From: a virus
Virus record (IMG/VR): IMGVR_UViG_3300033149_004402
Coordinates: 1-32,109 of that record
Length of the DNA: 32,109 nucleotides
Strand: one strand, 5' to 3'
Shown: one piece after another, positions 1 to 7,262 of the stretch
How the letters are laid out: the number at the start of each line of letters is the position of its first letter
Numbering within the stretch: position 1 is the first letter of the stretch
The notes under the pieces: model-generated
Seen by the model: only the letters and a program-made list of their open reading frames with translations
The model's database searches: none
What the model was told of the DNA's origin: nothing
Program-made: the position numbers and the translations under genes

Positions 1-42
1 GAAAGGGGGTAGGGGGATAGGGGGGAAAAGAAGAGAATGGGG
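1..42 (+). other. G-tract leader ahead of the terminase small subunit gene
   Basis: Three runs of five or six G (5-9, 12-16, 20-25) are separated by only 2-3 bases, and a fourth run of four G (39-42) overlaps the start codon at 37. Such spacing can fold into a G-quadruplex on this strand. The purine-rich stretch from 20 to 36 probably also serves as the ribosome site of the next gene. The window starts here, so what lies upstream is unknown. Any regulatory or packaging role is inference. Confidence 0.4.
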
Positions 43-636
43 ATAGGTACTAGGAGTACTGGCAAGCATATGGACGATTCGCTCGCCCTCAGTGGAAAAA
101 AGAGGACGTACCAGCGCCACCAACTGCGTTGCCGGGATGCGCCGTATCATCCGACGCCAGCGCAACTGCGTTTGCTCGATGCATACGGACGCGAGGACGT
201 GGGGATTACCATCGGCGAGCTCTGCCAGGCCGCGGGCTGTCATCGATCCACCTACTACCAGATGCGCGACAATCCCGATGCCTGGGGGTGGTGGCTGAGG
301 GAGACGGAGAGAATCGCTAATGCGGTCCGACCGCAGATTTACGCGGCTCTGTCCCGTCGGGCGCAGAGCGGGGATGTGGCGGCTCTACAGGTTTGGCTCA
401 AGCGGTTTGATGCGCACTATATCGAGCGTGCGGAGCACCGGGTGAGCTGGGGGGGCGACTGGCAGGATCGCCAGGAGGAGGCGGAGGCGGGGTTGGTCGG
501 GCTGGAGGATTTCCGGGATGGCGGAGGAGCTGAGCGCATGGAGAGGGGGGCGATCTCCGGCGGCGCGGAGGGCGAGGGGGGCGAGGGGGGCGAATCGGGG
601 GAGCGCGCGGAAGCCGGGGGGGAGGGCGAAAAATAG
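37..636 (+). CDS. terS: Terminase small subunit-like HTH protein
   Basis: Probable small subunit of the DNA-packaging motor, which recognises phage DNA and hands it to the large subunit. After a basic N-terminus, residues 38-86 read as a helix-turn-helix: a 'TPAQLRLLDAYG' lead-in, then 'ELCQAAGCHRSTYYQ', followed by an Asp-Pro-containing turn and a Trp pair. This is the arrangement of phBC6A51-type terminase small subunits. The last 60 residues are Gly/Glu/Arg-rich and low in complexity. The position one kilobase ahead of the large subunit supports the call. ATG 37 has a purine-rich upstream sequence. ATG 70 is an alternative start. A generic phage HTH regulator cannot be excluded. Confidence 0.65.
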   Translation: MGIGTRSTGKHMDDSLALSGKKRTYQRHQLRCRDAPYHPTPAQLRLLDAYGREDVGITIGELCQAAGCHRSTYYQMRDNPDAWGWWLRETERIANAVRPQIYAALSRRAQSGDVAALQVWLKRFDAHYIERAEHRVSWGGDWQDRQEEAEAGLVGLEDFRDGGGAERMERGAISGGAEGEGGEGGESGERAEAGGEGEK

Positions 637-801
637 GGGGGTCTATGTCGCTCCTGGTGCGCCTGGAGAATCGTACGCGCGATTTCTCGGAGCGGCTGGT
701 GTGATGATACCCCCCGGGGCGACAAAACGCCTCAGAGGGCGCGTATGCGGGGTATATGGCAATTTGTGCCGCAGATGGTGTAGTGTTTGGGGGGTTGAGA
801 C

Positions 802-1362
802 ATGAGCAACGCCTACCAATGCGCACGGTGCGGCGAGGTGCGAGAGGGGGTCCCGGCCGGCAACGGTATCATCGTGCAAGGGCTTGCCGGCTATCAGCTT
901 GAGGCGTATATCTACCCCGATGACGGCCTGCCCGGGGTGCCCCTCAATGGAGATGGCCAGCCCGAGGGGTTCCCCGATGTCTGCCCGGCGTGCGTTGCCG
1001 ATCTGCTCAGGCGTGCGGCGGACGGCGTGGACGTGGGGCGGTTCGAGCCCGTAGTCGAGCGCGTCGAGCACGATTGGGGCGAGGATGAGGATGGGCCCGG
1101 GGGAGAGCCCGAGGATGAGGGAGACGCTATCACGATACGCTGCGGATGCGGCCAGGAGGAGCTTCGCTTCGAGGTGGACCGCGATCTCGGCATCACGGCG
1201 GCGATGTGGCATCGCGTGCGCGAATCGTCCCTCGCCCAACGCCTGCGGTGGTGCTGGGAGCTGCTTCGGGAGGGGTTTCCGTATGGCAACGGCTGGCTCT
1301 TCATTTCGCCCCAGGACGCGCGGCGACTGGCGGCGTGGCTGGTGAGGGCGGCGGCCAGGTGA
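802..1362 (+). CDS. Zinc-ribbon-like protein with acidic linker
   Basis: Protein of 186 residues, not recognised as a named family. Two CxxC pairs (Cys7/Cys10 and Cys61/Cys64) could together bind one zinc ion. Residues 88-107 are an acidic linker and the C-terminal 60 residues are amphipathic, with several Trp. ATG 802 is preceded by a G6 run at 787-792. It lies between the terminase subunits. Its N-terminus resembles that of the next gene (a 'CxRCGE/R' knuckle followed by a second CxxC about 45-55 residues on), so the two may be diverged relatives. Function unknown. Confidence 0.7.
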   Translation: MSNAYQCARCGEVREGVPAGNGIIVQGLAGYQLEAYIYPDDGLPGVPLNGDGQPEGFPDVCPACVADLLRRAADGVDVGRFEPVVERVEHDWGEDEDGPGGEPEDEGDAITIRCGCGQEELRFEVDRDLGITAAMWHRVRESSLAQRLRWCWELLREGFPYGNGWLFISPQDARRLAAWLVRAAAR

Positions 1363-1375
1363 GGAGGCGTGACCC

Positions 1376-1738
1376 GTGAAACAAGCCTTCCGGTGCGACC
1401 GGTGTGGGCGCATTTGCCTTGGCGAGGCGTTTACCGGCAGAGTCACGGCGCGATTGCACGACGGAACCGACGTCGATGTGCGCGTGTCGCCCGCCGTGGA
1501 TGGTGCAGAGCGGAAGCGGTTCGCCCTGTGTGGCGATTGCGTCGAGCGCATGGTGCGCAAGGCGAGCGAGGAGATAAGGGATTACGTTGCGCCTCGGCAT
1601 GATGAGGGATTTGCCCGGGTTGGAGGGGGAATCAGTGTCAGAGCAACGCAAGGCAATCACGCTGGCCGAGTACTACGCCCTCCTAATGCGCAACTGGGAC
1701 AAGTGGGCGATAACCGACGGTCAGACCATCGAGGTTGA
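1376..1738 (+). CDS. Small zinc-ribbon-like protein
   Basis: GTG start at 1376 with GAGGAGG at 1361-1367. The product is 120 residues with CxxC pairs at 7/10 and 52/55, an arrangement like the preceding gene. The useful sequence seems to end near residue 80. The last 35-40 residues overlap the next gene in another frame and look like run-on (Gly, Arg and Asn rich, no pattern). Either the original stop was lost or the downstream start was captured inside this gene. Function unknown; nucleic-acid or protein binding is the usual role of such ribbons. Confidence 0.6.
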   Translation: MKQAFRCDRCGRICLGEAFTGRVTARLHDGTDVDVRVSPAVDGAERKRFALCGDCVERMVRKASEEIRDYVAPRHDEGFARVGGGISVRATQGNHAGRVLRPPNAQLGQVGDNRRSDHRG

Positions 1739-1823
1739 GGTTACGAAGCCCCTAGGCATTTATCGGCCACGGGGAGCAAAGGCGGTGAAGGTGGAGCCGG
1801 AAGACGCGGATGGGCGGTCGTGA
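1635..1823 (+). CDS. Hypothetical small protein
   Basis: Predicted 62-residue protein from GTG 1635, preceded by GGAGGGGG at 1622-1629. The frame is open from 1587, but the ribosome site favours the GTG. The sequence 'ITLAEYYALLMRNWDKW' is a plausible amphipathic helix, followed by short beta-like segments and an acidic end. It overlaps the tail of the zinc-ribbon gene by about 100 bases in another frame. Not recognised. Confidence 0.5.
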   Translation: MSEQRKAITLAEYYALLMRNWDKWAITDGQTIEVEVTKPLGIYRPRGAKAVKVEPEDADGRS

Positions 1824-1845
1824 TGCCCTCGGAGGGGAGGAGGCA

Positions 1846-2544
1846 TTGACGAGCAACACGCCCCTGACAACGCGGCTAATCCCCTGGAAGCTCTGCCGGC
1901 AGTGGGCGAAACGTCCGCGCGCGCTCTACCGCGAGATGGCGCGCGATATCGGTCTCTGGCTCAACTACTGTTGGACGCTGGATGAGGACGACCCGGACAG
2001 ACCCATCAAGCGCCTCATGGGGCCGCCGGAGAAGTCGTACTTGTGGGAGCTGGTCCGGCTGTGGGTTCAGGAGCGCGTCCTCTACATTGTGAAAAGCCGC
2101 CAGATGCGCCTTACGTGGCTCCTCGGCGCGCTGCACCTGGGCAACACGGCTCTCCACGAGGGGCGAAGGACGTTCATACAGGCCGAGAAACTCGAAAAAG
2201 CCTGTGGCATCATGGAGCGCTTGTGGTTCATCGTCCAGCACATGCCGCCCGATGTGCTTCCCCGCTACGACCGCACGATGTTTCGGCGCAAGACTTCCGG
2301 TATCGTGTTTCCCGAGACGCATAGCATCATCGAGGCCGTGCCGCAGGGGGCGGGTCATTTGCGGTCCTACACTGCGTCCGGGTGGATGTGCGACGAGGCG
2401 GCTCACCAGAACCAGGCGGAGTTTGCGGCGGCGTATGCGGCGGCCAGGCCGACGTTGGGCAAGTCGGGCAAGGTGACGATTGTGTCAAGCGCCGCGCCCG
2501 GGACGTTTGAGGCGCTGTGGAAGGATGAGTGGGAGGGCAACTGA
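1846..2544 (+). CDS. terL: Terminase large subunit, ATPase part (split gene)
   Basis: ATPase half of the packaging motor. From TTG 1846 the protein is 232 residues. A degenerate Walker A, 'KSRQMRLTWLL' (from residue 83), Walker B with the catalytic pair Asp183-Glu184 in 'WMCDEAAHQ', and the coupling motif 'TIVSSAAPG' (211-219) are present in the right order. It stops after 'WKDEWEGN', where intact terminases continue into a linker and RuvC-like nuclease. That missing half is the separate gene at 3285-4181. TTG 1846 has GGAGGGGAGGAGG directly upstream. ATG 1810 is an in-frame alternative with a weak ribosome site that would overlap the previous gene. The combined halves give 530 residues, a normal length for the family. 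Confidence 0.85.
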   Translation: MTSNTPLTTRLIPWKLCRQWAKRPRALYREMARDIGLWLNYCWTLDEDDPDRPIKRLMGPPEKSYLWELVRLWVQERVLYIVKSRQMRLTWLLGALHLGNTALHEGRRTFIQAEKLEKACGIMERLWFIVQHMPPDVLPRYDRTMFRRKTSGIVFPETHSIIEAVPQGAGHLRSYTASGWMCDEAAHQNQAEFAAAYAAARPTLGKSGKVTIVSSAAPGTFEALWKDEWEGN

Positions 2545-2545
2545 G

Positions 2546-2716
2546 ATGTCTCTTCGCAAAGCACTAGGGGCAGCGCTTGTAATACCCCCCTTTGCGGTCA
2601 TTGCGGCGGCGATTTTCATGCGATGCGGGTGGCTCAAGGGATTGCTCGTCATAGGACTGACCCTGGCGATTATCGGCGGCTTTGCCTTGGGCTTGCGACT
2701 TCTGTTCGAGGATTGA
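2546..2716 (+). CDS. Small two-helix membrane protein
   Basis: Predicted 56-residue protein from ATG 2546, one base after the stop of the terminase ATPase gene. Two hydrophobic stretches ('LGAALVIPPFAVIAAAIF' and 'LLVIGLTLAIIGGFALGL') are separated by a short 'MRCGWLKG' turn, giving a hairpin of two membrane segments. Holin-like size and layout, but no lysin gene lies nearby, so lysis function is only a possibility. It is the first of three genes separating the two terminase halves. Confidence 0.55.
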   Translation: MSLRKALGAALVIPPFAVIAAAIFMRCGWLKGLLVIGLTLAIIGGFALGLRLLFED

Positions 2717-2743
2717 GACCAATGCTCTTGGGGGGGTTGACAA

Positions 2744-2881
2744 ATGCCTTGGGTGCGTAAGGGGCGGACGATTTACAGGGTGTTGCCGAGCGGCAAGCTC
2801 CGCAAGAAACAGCAGTGCAAGACCGTAGAGAAGGCGCGAAAAGCGCTACGATTGTTGCGAATGTTGCAACGGGAGGAGTGA
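2744..2881 (+). CDS. Small basic protein
   Basis: A 45-residue, strongly basic ORF from ATG 2744, with a G7 run at 2730-2736 as the only ribosome-site candidate. The first half ('WVRKGRTIYRVLPSGK') looks like two short beta strands, and the second ('KTVEKARKALRLLRML') is a clear amphipathic helix. This resembles small phage nucleic-acid-binding proteins, but I do not recognise a family. It lies inside the split in the terminase gene. Confidence 0.5.
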   Translation: MPWVRKGRTIYRVLPSGKLRKKQQCKTVEKARKALRLLRMLQREE

Positions 2882-2889
2882 GCCGCCGG

Positions 2890-3288
2890 ATGGTGTCGAT
2901 GCACAAGCCTCCTACTGAGCCCGAACCGCCGACCGACTGGAAACGCTACCCCTCGCGCGTCTGGTCGCACGAGCGCCCCGTGGCCCTTGAGGCGATGAGG
3001 GGCTACGAGGCCGATGTCTACCGGCTTCAACCCCAAGCGTTGCGGCGGAGGTTTGAGTTCGAACGGGCGCGGATATGGCGTCGGATGCCGTACCTGTCGA
3101 GCGTGGAGCTCAACCTAAGAGGGCTTGAGGCGGTCTGGCAGAAGCAACAACGGGCGCACCGCGAGTGGTGGCTCCGCAACGTGTATAAGCCGAGGCCGGG
3201 AAGCGTGGGCTCTATGAAGTTCGTCGGATACCGCTGGTGCGACGGCAGGTTCCTGCCGGCATATGTCGAGAGCGCGGGGAAGCGATGA
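2890..3288 (+). CDS. Hypothetical protein inside the terminase split
   Basis: Predicted 132-residue protein from ATG 2890, with GGGAGG at 2871-2876. The frame is open further upstream, with an unlikely GTG at 2878. The sequence is rich in Arg, Glu and Trp and appears mostly helical. A compact Gly/Trp C-terminal segment contains 'KFVGYRWCDGRFLP'. None of the LAGLIDADG, GIY-YIG or HNH motifs expected of a homing endonuclease is visible. Its stop overlaps the start of the terminase nuclease gene (ATGA at 3285-3288), so the two should be translationally coupled. Function unknown. Confidence 0.6.
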   Translation: MVSMHKPPTEPEPPTDWKRYPSRVWSHERPVALEAMRGYEADVYRLQPQALRRRFEFERARIWRRMPYLSSVELNLRGLEAVWQKQQRAHREWWLRNVYKPRPGSVGSMKFVGYRWCDGRFLPAYVESAGKR

Positions 3289-4181
3289 AGGGGTTATCCG
3301 TCAAGCGCGGAAGCGATGGGTTCCTGCGCGTCGCGCTGCACTACACGGCGGACGAGGAGAAAATCTCGCCCGAGTGGAGGGCGCATGCCCGCGCCGGTAT
3401 GCAGGAGTGGATGTGGCAGCAGGAATACGAGATAAACTGGCGCGCCAGGGGCGGGAGGCTCGTATACGACATGTGGGACCCGGAGATACACGAGGTCGTT
3501 CTGGGCGATATTCCCGATACGTGGACACGCTACCGGGCGCTCGACCACGGCCTGGCCAACCCGACGGCGTGCGTGTGGGCGGCGGTGGACACGGAGAACA
3601 ACGTCTGGATTTACCGCGAGTACTACCACGCCGAGAGGGTCGTCGCGGAGAACTGCCGGGCGATACTGGAGCTTCAGGGGGAAAAGGAGGACGGCTGGAT
3701 ACGGGCGACGTACGCGGACCCGTCGATCTGGGAGAGACACCCGGCGACGGGCAAAATGCTGGCGGACGAGTACGCGGACGCGGGGGTATCGCTGACGAAG
3801 GCCAACAACTCCATCACGGCGGGTATCAACAAGGTTTCGTCGTATCTCATTGCCGCCGTTTGCCGGTGGGCGAAGGATAAGGGCAAGCCTCACGCTTACC
3901 TTGAGGGATGGGCGAAGGAGAAGGTGGACGAGCTTGCGCGCAAGCCCGCCCTGTACGTGGCCAGGCGCTGCGAGAACACGATACGAGAGCTCAAGGGGCT
4001 TCGTTGGAAGGAGATTATGGGCAACCCCGCCGAGCACAACCTTCAGGAGAAGCCGCAGGAGGTGGACGACCACGCCGCCGACGCGGTGCGGTACCTTCTC
4101 ATGGCGGAGCCGAGATACCGCAAACCGGCGGCGCAGGTGCCCTACCAGCGCAGGGCGATGGTGGGACGAACGGGATACTAG
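3285..4181 (+). CDS. terL: Terminase large subunit, nuclease part (split gene)
   Basis: Nuclease half of the large terminase, which cuts concatemeric DNA during packaging. The first 55 residues match the linker that follows the ATPase motif III in intact terminases ('GFLRVALHYTADEEKISPEW', then a 'QEYEINW' segment). The RNase H/RuvC-like acidic residues follow: Asp87 in 'ALDHG', Asp145 in 'YADPS', and Asp262/Asp266 in 'DDHAADAVRYL'. The gene has its own ATG, coupled through ATGA to the preceding small gene, so it is made as an independent polypeptide that presumably associates with the ATPase half. Length is 298 residues. Confidence 0.85.
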   Translation: MKGLSVKRGSDGFLRVALHYTADEEKISPEWRAHARAGMQEWMWQQEYEINWRARGGRLVYDMWDPEIHEVVLGDIPDTWTRYRALDHGLANPTACVWAAVDTENNVWIYREYYHAERVVAENCRAILELQGEKEDGWIRATYADPSIWERHPATGKMLADEYADAGVSLTKANNSITAGINKVSSYLIAAVCRWAKDKGKPHAYLEGWAKEKVDELARKPALYVARRCENTIRELKGLRWKEIMGNPAEHNLQEKPQEVDDHAADAVRYLLMAEPRYRKPAAQVPYQRRAMVGRTGY

Positions 4182-4193
4182 GGAGGGAATACG

Positions 4194-4409
4194 GTGTTGC
4201 ATTGCAAGGATTGCGCTTATTGGCGGGATATTTCGAGGCTGCTCGTCATGCCCGAGGGCACGGCGGGCAAATGCCTCTGTCCGAAGCTTCATTTCGGTCT
4301 GGAGCCTAGACCGGGCGAGCTGGTTTATTCCGGCGCGGCGGGGGATGACTTTACCGGCATAACCGTTTCCGCCGACTTCGGGTGTATCCACGCCAAGCCC
4401 AAGGAATGA
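4194..4409 (+). CDS. Small cysteine-rich protein
   Basis: GTG start at 4194 with GGGAGGG just upstream. The 71-residue product begins with 'HCKDCAYW' (Cys4, Cys7), followed by Cys27, Cys29, His33 and a late Cys64, consistent with a small zinc-binding fold found in many phage proteins of unknown role. It lies between the terminase and portal genes. Not assigned to a family. Confidence 0.6.
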   Translation: MLHCKDCAYWRDISRLLVMPEGTAGKCLCPKLHFGLEPRPGELVYSGAAGDDFTGITVSADFGCIHAKPKE

Positions 4410-4432
4410 CCTGAACACGCAGAGGGGCAAAC

Positions 4433-6361
4433 ATGGCTGACGCCACGACGCTTGTCGAGAACCAGGTAAGAACGCCGCCCACGATGGCCGAGGGCGACGT
4501 GAAGGGCCTGCCCGCTGATGTTGCGGCGCTTGCCCTTCAGACGGTCAAGGACGCCTTCAACGAGGCGGATAAGGACCGGAGCACGCGGCTCGAGAAGTGG
4601 AAGACCTACTACGGGATGTACCGCAACGTGTACGACTTCGACACGGACTTCCCGTTTCGGTCGCAGATTGTTCCCCCGCTGGCCTTCGCCGTCATTGAGA
4701 CGCTGACGCCCCGGCTCATAAACGGCCTCTTCGGTCCGCGCAAGTTCATCGAGACGCTGCCGCAAGAGCGGGGCGACGAGGAGAGGGCGAAGCTGGCCGG
4801 CGAGCTTCTTACCTTCCAGATACACACGGAGATGGAGCTTGTCCCGAGGGCGATTCCCTGGACGAAGAGCGCGGGGATTTACGGGACCGCCGTCGCGGAG
4901 TTCTGCTGGAAGCGCAAGGAAAGCAAGGCGGTCCTGCGCCGGCCCCGCGAGATAGCGGGCGAGGAGGCGGGCTACGCCTACGAGGAGCGCGTCGTTGTCC
5001 GGGAGCATCCCGACGTGGAGTTCCTGCATATCGCGGACTTCTGGATCGACCCGAAGGCGACGGGAAGCAACGCGATAGACGAGGCGCGGTATGTGATACG
5101 GCGCGAGTGGCTGCGTCCCTCGGAGCTTGAAAAGCGCATGAGGGAGCCCGGCTACATCTTCGTTCCGGCGGCATTGAGGTCGAGCACGGAGAAGGGGTCC
5201 GGCGAGAGCGGAAACGCCGACGACTTCAAGACGGAGATCGGCCTGAACGCCGTCACGTGGTCGGAGGAGAGCCAGGACGAGGCGGAGCTTTCGCTTCTGC
5301 ACTACTGGGGCGAGTTCAAGGACAAGGACGGCAGGTACCATGATGTCGTCATCACGACGGTCAACAACAAGTACGTCATCCGCATGATGGAGAACCCGTT
5401 CGGCAAGGAGAAGCCGTTCGGGCATATCGCCCCCACGCCGGACCCGCATGAGTTTTACGGCTACAGTGAGATCGAGGCCATCGAGCAGTTGTTCGAGGCG
5501 TACATCGCCGGGTTCAACCAGCTCTACGACAACATGAACCTCATCCTGAACCCGATGTACATCGTTCGGGACGAGGCGCTTCTGGACCCGACGGAGTTGC
5601 TGTACCCGCGTCCCGGCGGGATTATCCGCACGGACCGGACGTTCGCCGCGGACAGGTCTCTGACCGATATCGTGCAGCCGCAGGTGGTCCCCGACGTGAG
5701 GGCGGGCGGGTTCCAGACGCTGGACCTCATCACGCGCATGATAGACCGGACTACGGGGCAGTTCGACTACACGCGGGGCAACCGCAGCGAGACGGCCAAC
5801 CAGACCGCCACGGGCATCATGTCCATCATCGGCGAGGCCAACGCGCGGTTCGAGGCGAAGATAATGACCTGCCAGCACCAGTTCATCAAGCGCATGGCGA
5901 GGTGGTTGCTGAAGCTGAACGCCCGCTATCTGCCCCCGGGCAAGGTCATCCGCGTGATGGGCGACAAGGGCGAGGAGTACCTGGAGGTCGGCGTTGACGT
6001 GCTCAATCCCGAGTACGACGTCGTGGCCATAGGTGCGCCGATGCTCGGCGACAAGGACGCGCTTCGACGGCAGGTCATGGAGTACGTGGCCTACGTCGTC
6101 AACACGCCGGCCTTCGCGCCGTATCTCAAGCCGAGGGAGGCGCTTTCCGAACTCCACGACCTCCATGAGCTCAAGAACCCCGACGCATGGTTCAAGACGG
6201 ACGAGGAGCTTGCGGCGGAACAGGAGCGGGCTAAGTTGCAGGCGACCCAGGAGCAACTGGCGGCGCAGGAGGCGCAAGAGGCGGGCGTGAGGCCCGAGGA
6301 CATAGAGGCCGCGGCGCGGGAAACCGCAGCACAGGGAGGGATTGAAGGTGGCCAGGCGTAA
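4433..6361 (+). CDS. Portal protein (P22-like)
   Basis: Dodecameric ring at the unique capsid vertex, through which DNA enters and leaves. At 642 residues it has the length of podovirus P22-type portals. An N-terminal helical region ('LEKWKTYYGMYRNV') leads into 'FPFRSQIVPPLAFAVIETLTPRL', then a stem/wing region with 'DFWIDP' and 'ARYVIRREW', the conserved 'PFGHIAPTPDPHEFYGYSEIEAIE' segment (pieces at roughly residues 322-345), a long helix, and 'QTATGIMSIIGEA' (around 455-467). The C-terminus is a Gln/Glu/Ala coiled coil. The start ATG 4433 follows AGAGGGG. Position between terminase and scaffold is canonical. Confidence 0.9.
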   Translation: MADATTLVENQVRTPPTMAEGDVKGLPADVAALALQTVKDAFNEADKDRSTRLEKWKTYYGMYRNVYDFDTDFPFRSQIVPPLAFAVIETLTPRLINGLFGPRKFIETLPQERGDEERAKLAGELLTFQIHTEMELVPRAIPWTKSAGIYGTAVAEFCWKRKESKAVLRRPREIAGEEAGYAYEERVVVREHPDVEFLHIADFWIDPKATGSNAIDEARYVIRREWLRPSELEKRMREPGYIFVPAALRSSTEKGSGESGNADDFKTEIGLNAVTWSEESQDEAELSLLHYWGEFKDKDGRYHDVVITTVNNKYVIRMMENPFGKEKPFGHIAPTPDPHEFYGYSEIEAIEQLFEAYIAGFNQLYDNMNLILNPMYIVRDEALLDPTELLYPRPGGIIRTDRTFAADRSLTDIVQPQVVPDVRAGGFQTLDLITRMIDRTTGQFDYTRGNRSETANQTATGIMSIIGEANARFEAKIMTCQHQFIKRMARWLLKLNARYLPPGKVIRVMGDKGEEYLEVGVDVLNPEYDVVAIGAPMLGDKDALRRQVMEYVAYVVNTPAFAPYLKPREALSELHDLHELKNPDAWFKTDEELAAEQERAKLQATQEQLAAQEAQEAGVRPEDIEAAARETAAQGGIEGGQA

Positions 6362-6680
6362 ACTGCCCCCGCACGTCGAGGAGGCGAAGCTCAAGCGCAT
6401 AGACGAGATCGACGAGGAGGTCGCCTTCCTCAGCGAGATGGCGAAACTGGCGCAAACGCCGGAGTGGGAAACGGCCCGCAAGTCGCTCAAGGGCCGGCAC
6501 GACGCGCTCATCGAGAGGGCGTACACGGAGACGGACCCGCAGAAGCTCTCGCATATCATGGGGATGGCGGCGGGGATAGCCGCGGCGCTCAACACCGTCG
6601 CTCCACACTACCGCAAGCGCCAACAGTTGTTGGCCGAGAAGGTCCGTATCAAAGACGAGTTGCATCCCGAGAGGAAATAG
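6342..6680 (+). CDS. Hypothetical helical protein after the portal
   Basis: Predicted 112-residue helical protein starting at TTG 6342 (AGGGAGG just upstream, GTG 6348 as alternative) and overlapping the portal end by 20 bases. It is highly charged, with heptad-like helices and a small hydrophobic segment, 'MGMAAGIAAAL', near residue 70. A head-assembly accessory role is suggested only by the position between portal and scaffold genes. Confidence 0.6.
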   Translation: MKVARRKLPPHVEEAKLKRIDEIDEEVAFLSEMAKLAQTPEWETARKSLKGRHDALIERAYTETDPQKLSHIMGMAAGIAAALNTVAPHYRKRQQLLAEKVRIKDELHPERK

Positions 6681-6706
6681 GGGCGGGCGCAGAGGGTCCC
6701 CCGTTC

Positions 6707-6991
6707 ATGAATAGGCGGCGCAGGCAGTCGAGGGTCGAGACGGCGATAGCGGCCGTCATCATCGCCGCGTGCCTCGGGTGCGTGTTCGTCGCCACAATGA
6801 CCCACTGCGGGACTATAGAGAACGTGTGGCCTGACATGGGGGTCGTCTCGGTTCGGCTGAGCGATAGGGACTCTGTCGGGCGGGCGATAACGTGCATCGT
6901 GGCCACGTCGCGGCGGGACCTGCGAGAGGGGGACCACGTGATTCTCGTGGGCGGGTGGATTGTCGGGAGGATGAATGGGAGAGGGGAATAG
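6707..6991 (+). CDS. Single-pass membrane protein
   Basis: Predicted 94-residue protein from ATG 6707. A short Arg-rich N-terminus precedes one hydrophobic segment ('AIAAVIIAACLGCVFVATM', about residues 13-31). A 60-residue soluble part follows, rich in beta-forming residues and containing two further Gly/Val strands. The charge pattern suggests the short N-terminus stays in the cytoplasm. Possible lysis or superinfection role, but nothing in the sequence decides this. The ribosome site is not strong. Confidence 0.5.
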   Translation: MNRRRRQSRVETAIAAVIIAACLGCVFVATMTHCGTIENVWPDMGVVSVRLSDRDSVGRAITCIVATSRRDLREGDHVILVGGWIVGRMNGRGE

Positions 6992-6992
6992 G

Positions 6993-7223
6993 ATGTACTA
7001 CCAGGTCTGCGACCGGCCGATTCTTTTCCCGACCGACGAAGGTTTCCGCGACCTCGCCGTCTGGACCCGGGGAATCGAGGGCCGAATGAGACGAGATACA
7101 GAGGCGATGCTGGAGGGGATATACACGCCGGCCAAGCGCGAGAGCCTGTTTGACGTGTTTTGGGAGTGGTTACGCAACTGTCCCTTGCTGGCGTGGCTCA
7201 ACGGTAGAGCAGGAGTTTTGTAA
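6993..7223 (+). CDS. Hypothetical protein ending inside tRNA-Thr
   Basis: Predicted 76-residue protein from ATG 6993, with GAGAGGGG upstream. ATG 6975 is a poorer start that overlaps the previous gene. The C-terminus ('LFDVFWEWLRNCPLLAWL') is a hydrophobic amphipathic helix that could sit on a membrane. The last 12 codons lie within the tRNA-Thr gene, and the TAA stop falls in the anticodon loop. Either the tRNA arrived at the 3' end of this gene or the original end has been replaced. Confidence 0.45.
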   Translation: MYYQVCDRPILFPTDEGFRDLAVWTRGIEGRMRRDTEAMLEGIYTPAKRESLFDVFWEWLRNCPLLAWLNGRAGVL

Positions 7224-7261
7224 ACTCCCGGTTGAGGGTTCAAGTCCTTCCGCCAGCTCCA
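7187..7261 (+). tRNA. tRNA-Thr (anticodon TGT)
   Basis: Cloverleaf read by eye. The acceptor stem 7187-7193 pairs perfectly with 7251-7257. The D stem is 7196-7199/7207-7210, the anticodon stem 7212-7216/7224-7228 with TGT at 7219-7221, and the T arm 7234-7250 has a TTCAAGT loop and one G-T pair. Discriminator T7258 is followed by an encoded CCA. It reads ACA and probably other ACN codons. The gene overlaps the end of the preceding reading frame. Confidence 0.93.
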
Positions 7262-7262
7262 C

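Noticed and set aside
518-805. Second-frame ORF of 95 residues over the end of the terminase small subunit gene
   Set aside because: Gly/Arg/Ala-rich composition is that of an alternative reading of a G-rich gene. Two shorter ATG starts (645 and 704) give only 19 and 33 residues, and although the second ends with an ATGA overlap at 802, nothing else supports it.
2546-2716. Holin annotation for the two-helix membrane protein
   Set aside because: Size and hydrophobicity fit, but no endolysin or spanin gene is present in the window, so a holin name would be a guess.
2545-3284. Group I or II intron or intein separating the terminase parts
   Set aside because: The insert holds ordinary genes with starts, stops and an ATGA overlap with the nuclease part. 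No intein motif, intron core or homing endonuclease was visible by eye, although only a covariance-model search can exclude a degenerate intron.
4325-6595. 756-residue minus-strand ORF opposite the portal gene
   Set aside because: The plus strand encodes an unmistakable portal. The antisense frame is rich in Leu, Arg, His and Val without motifs.
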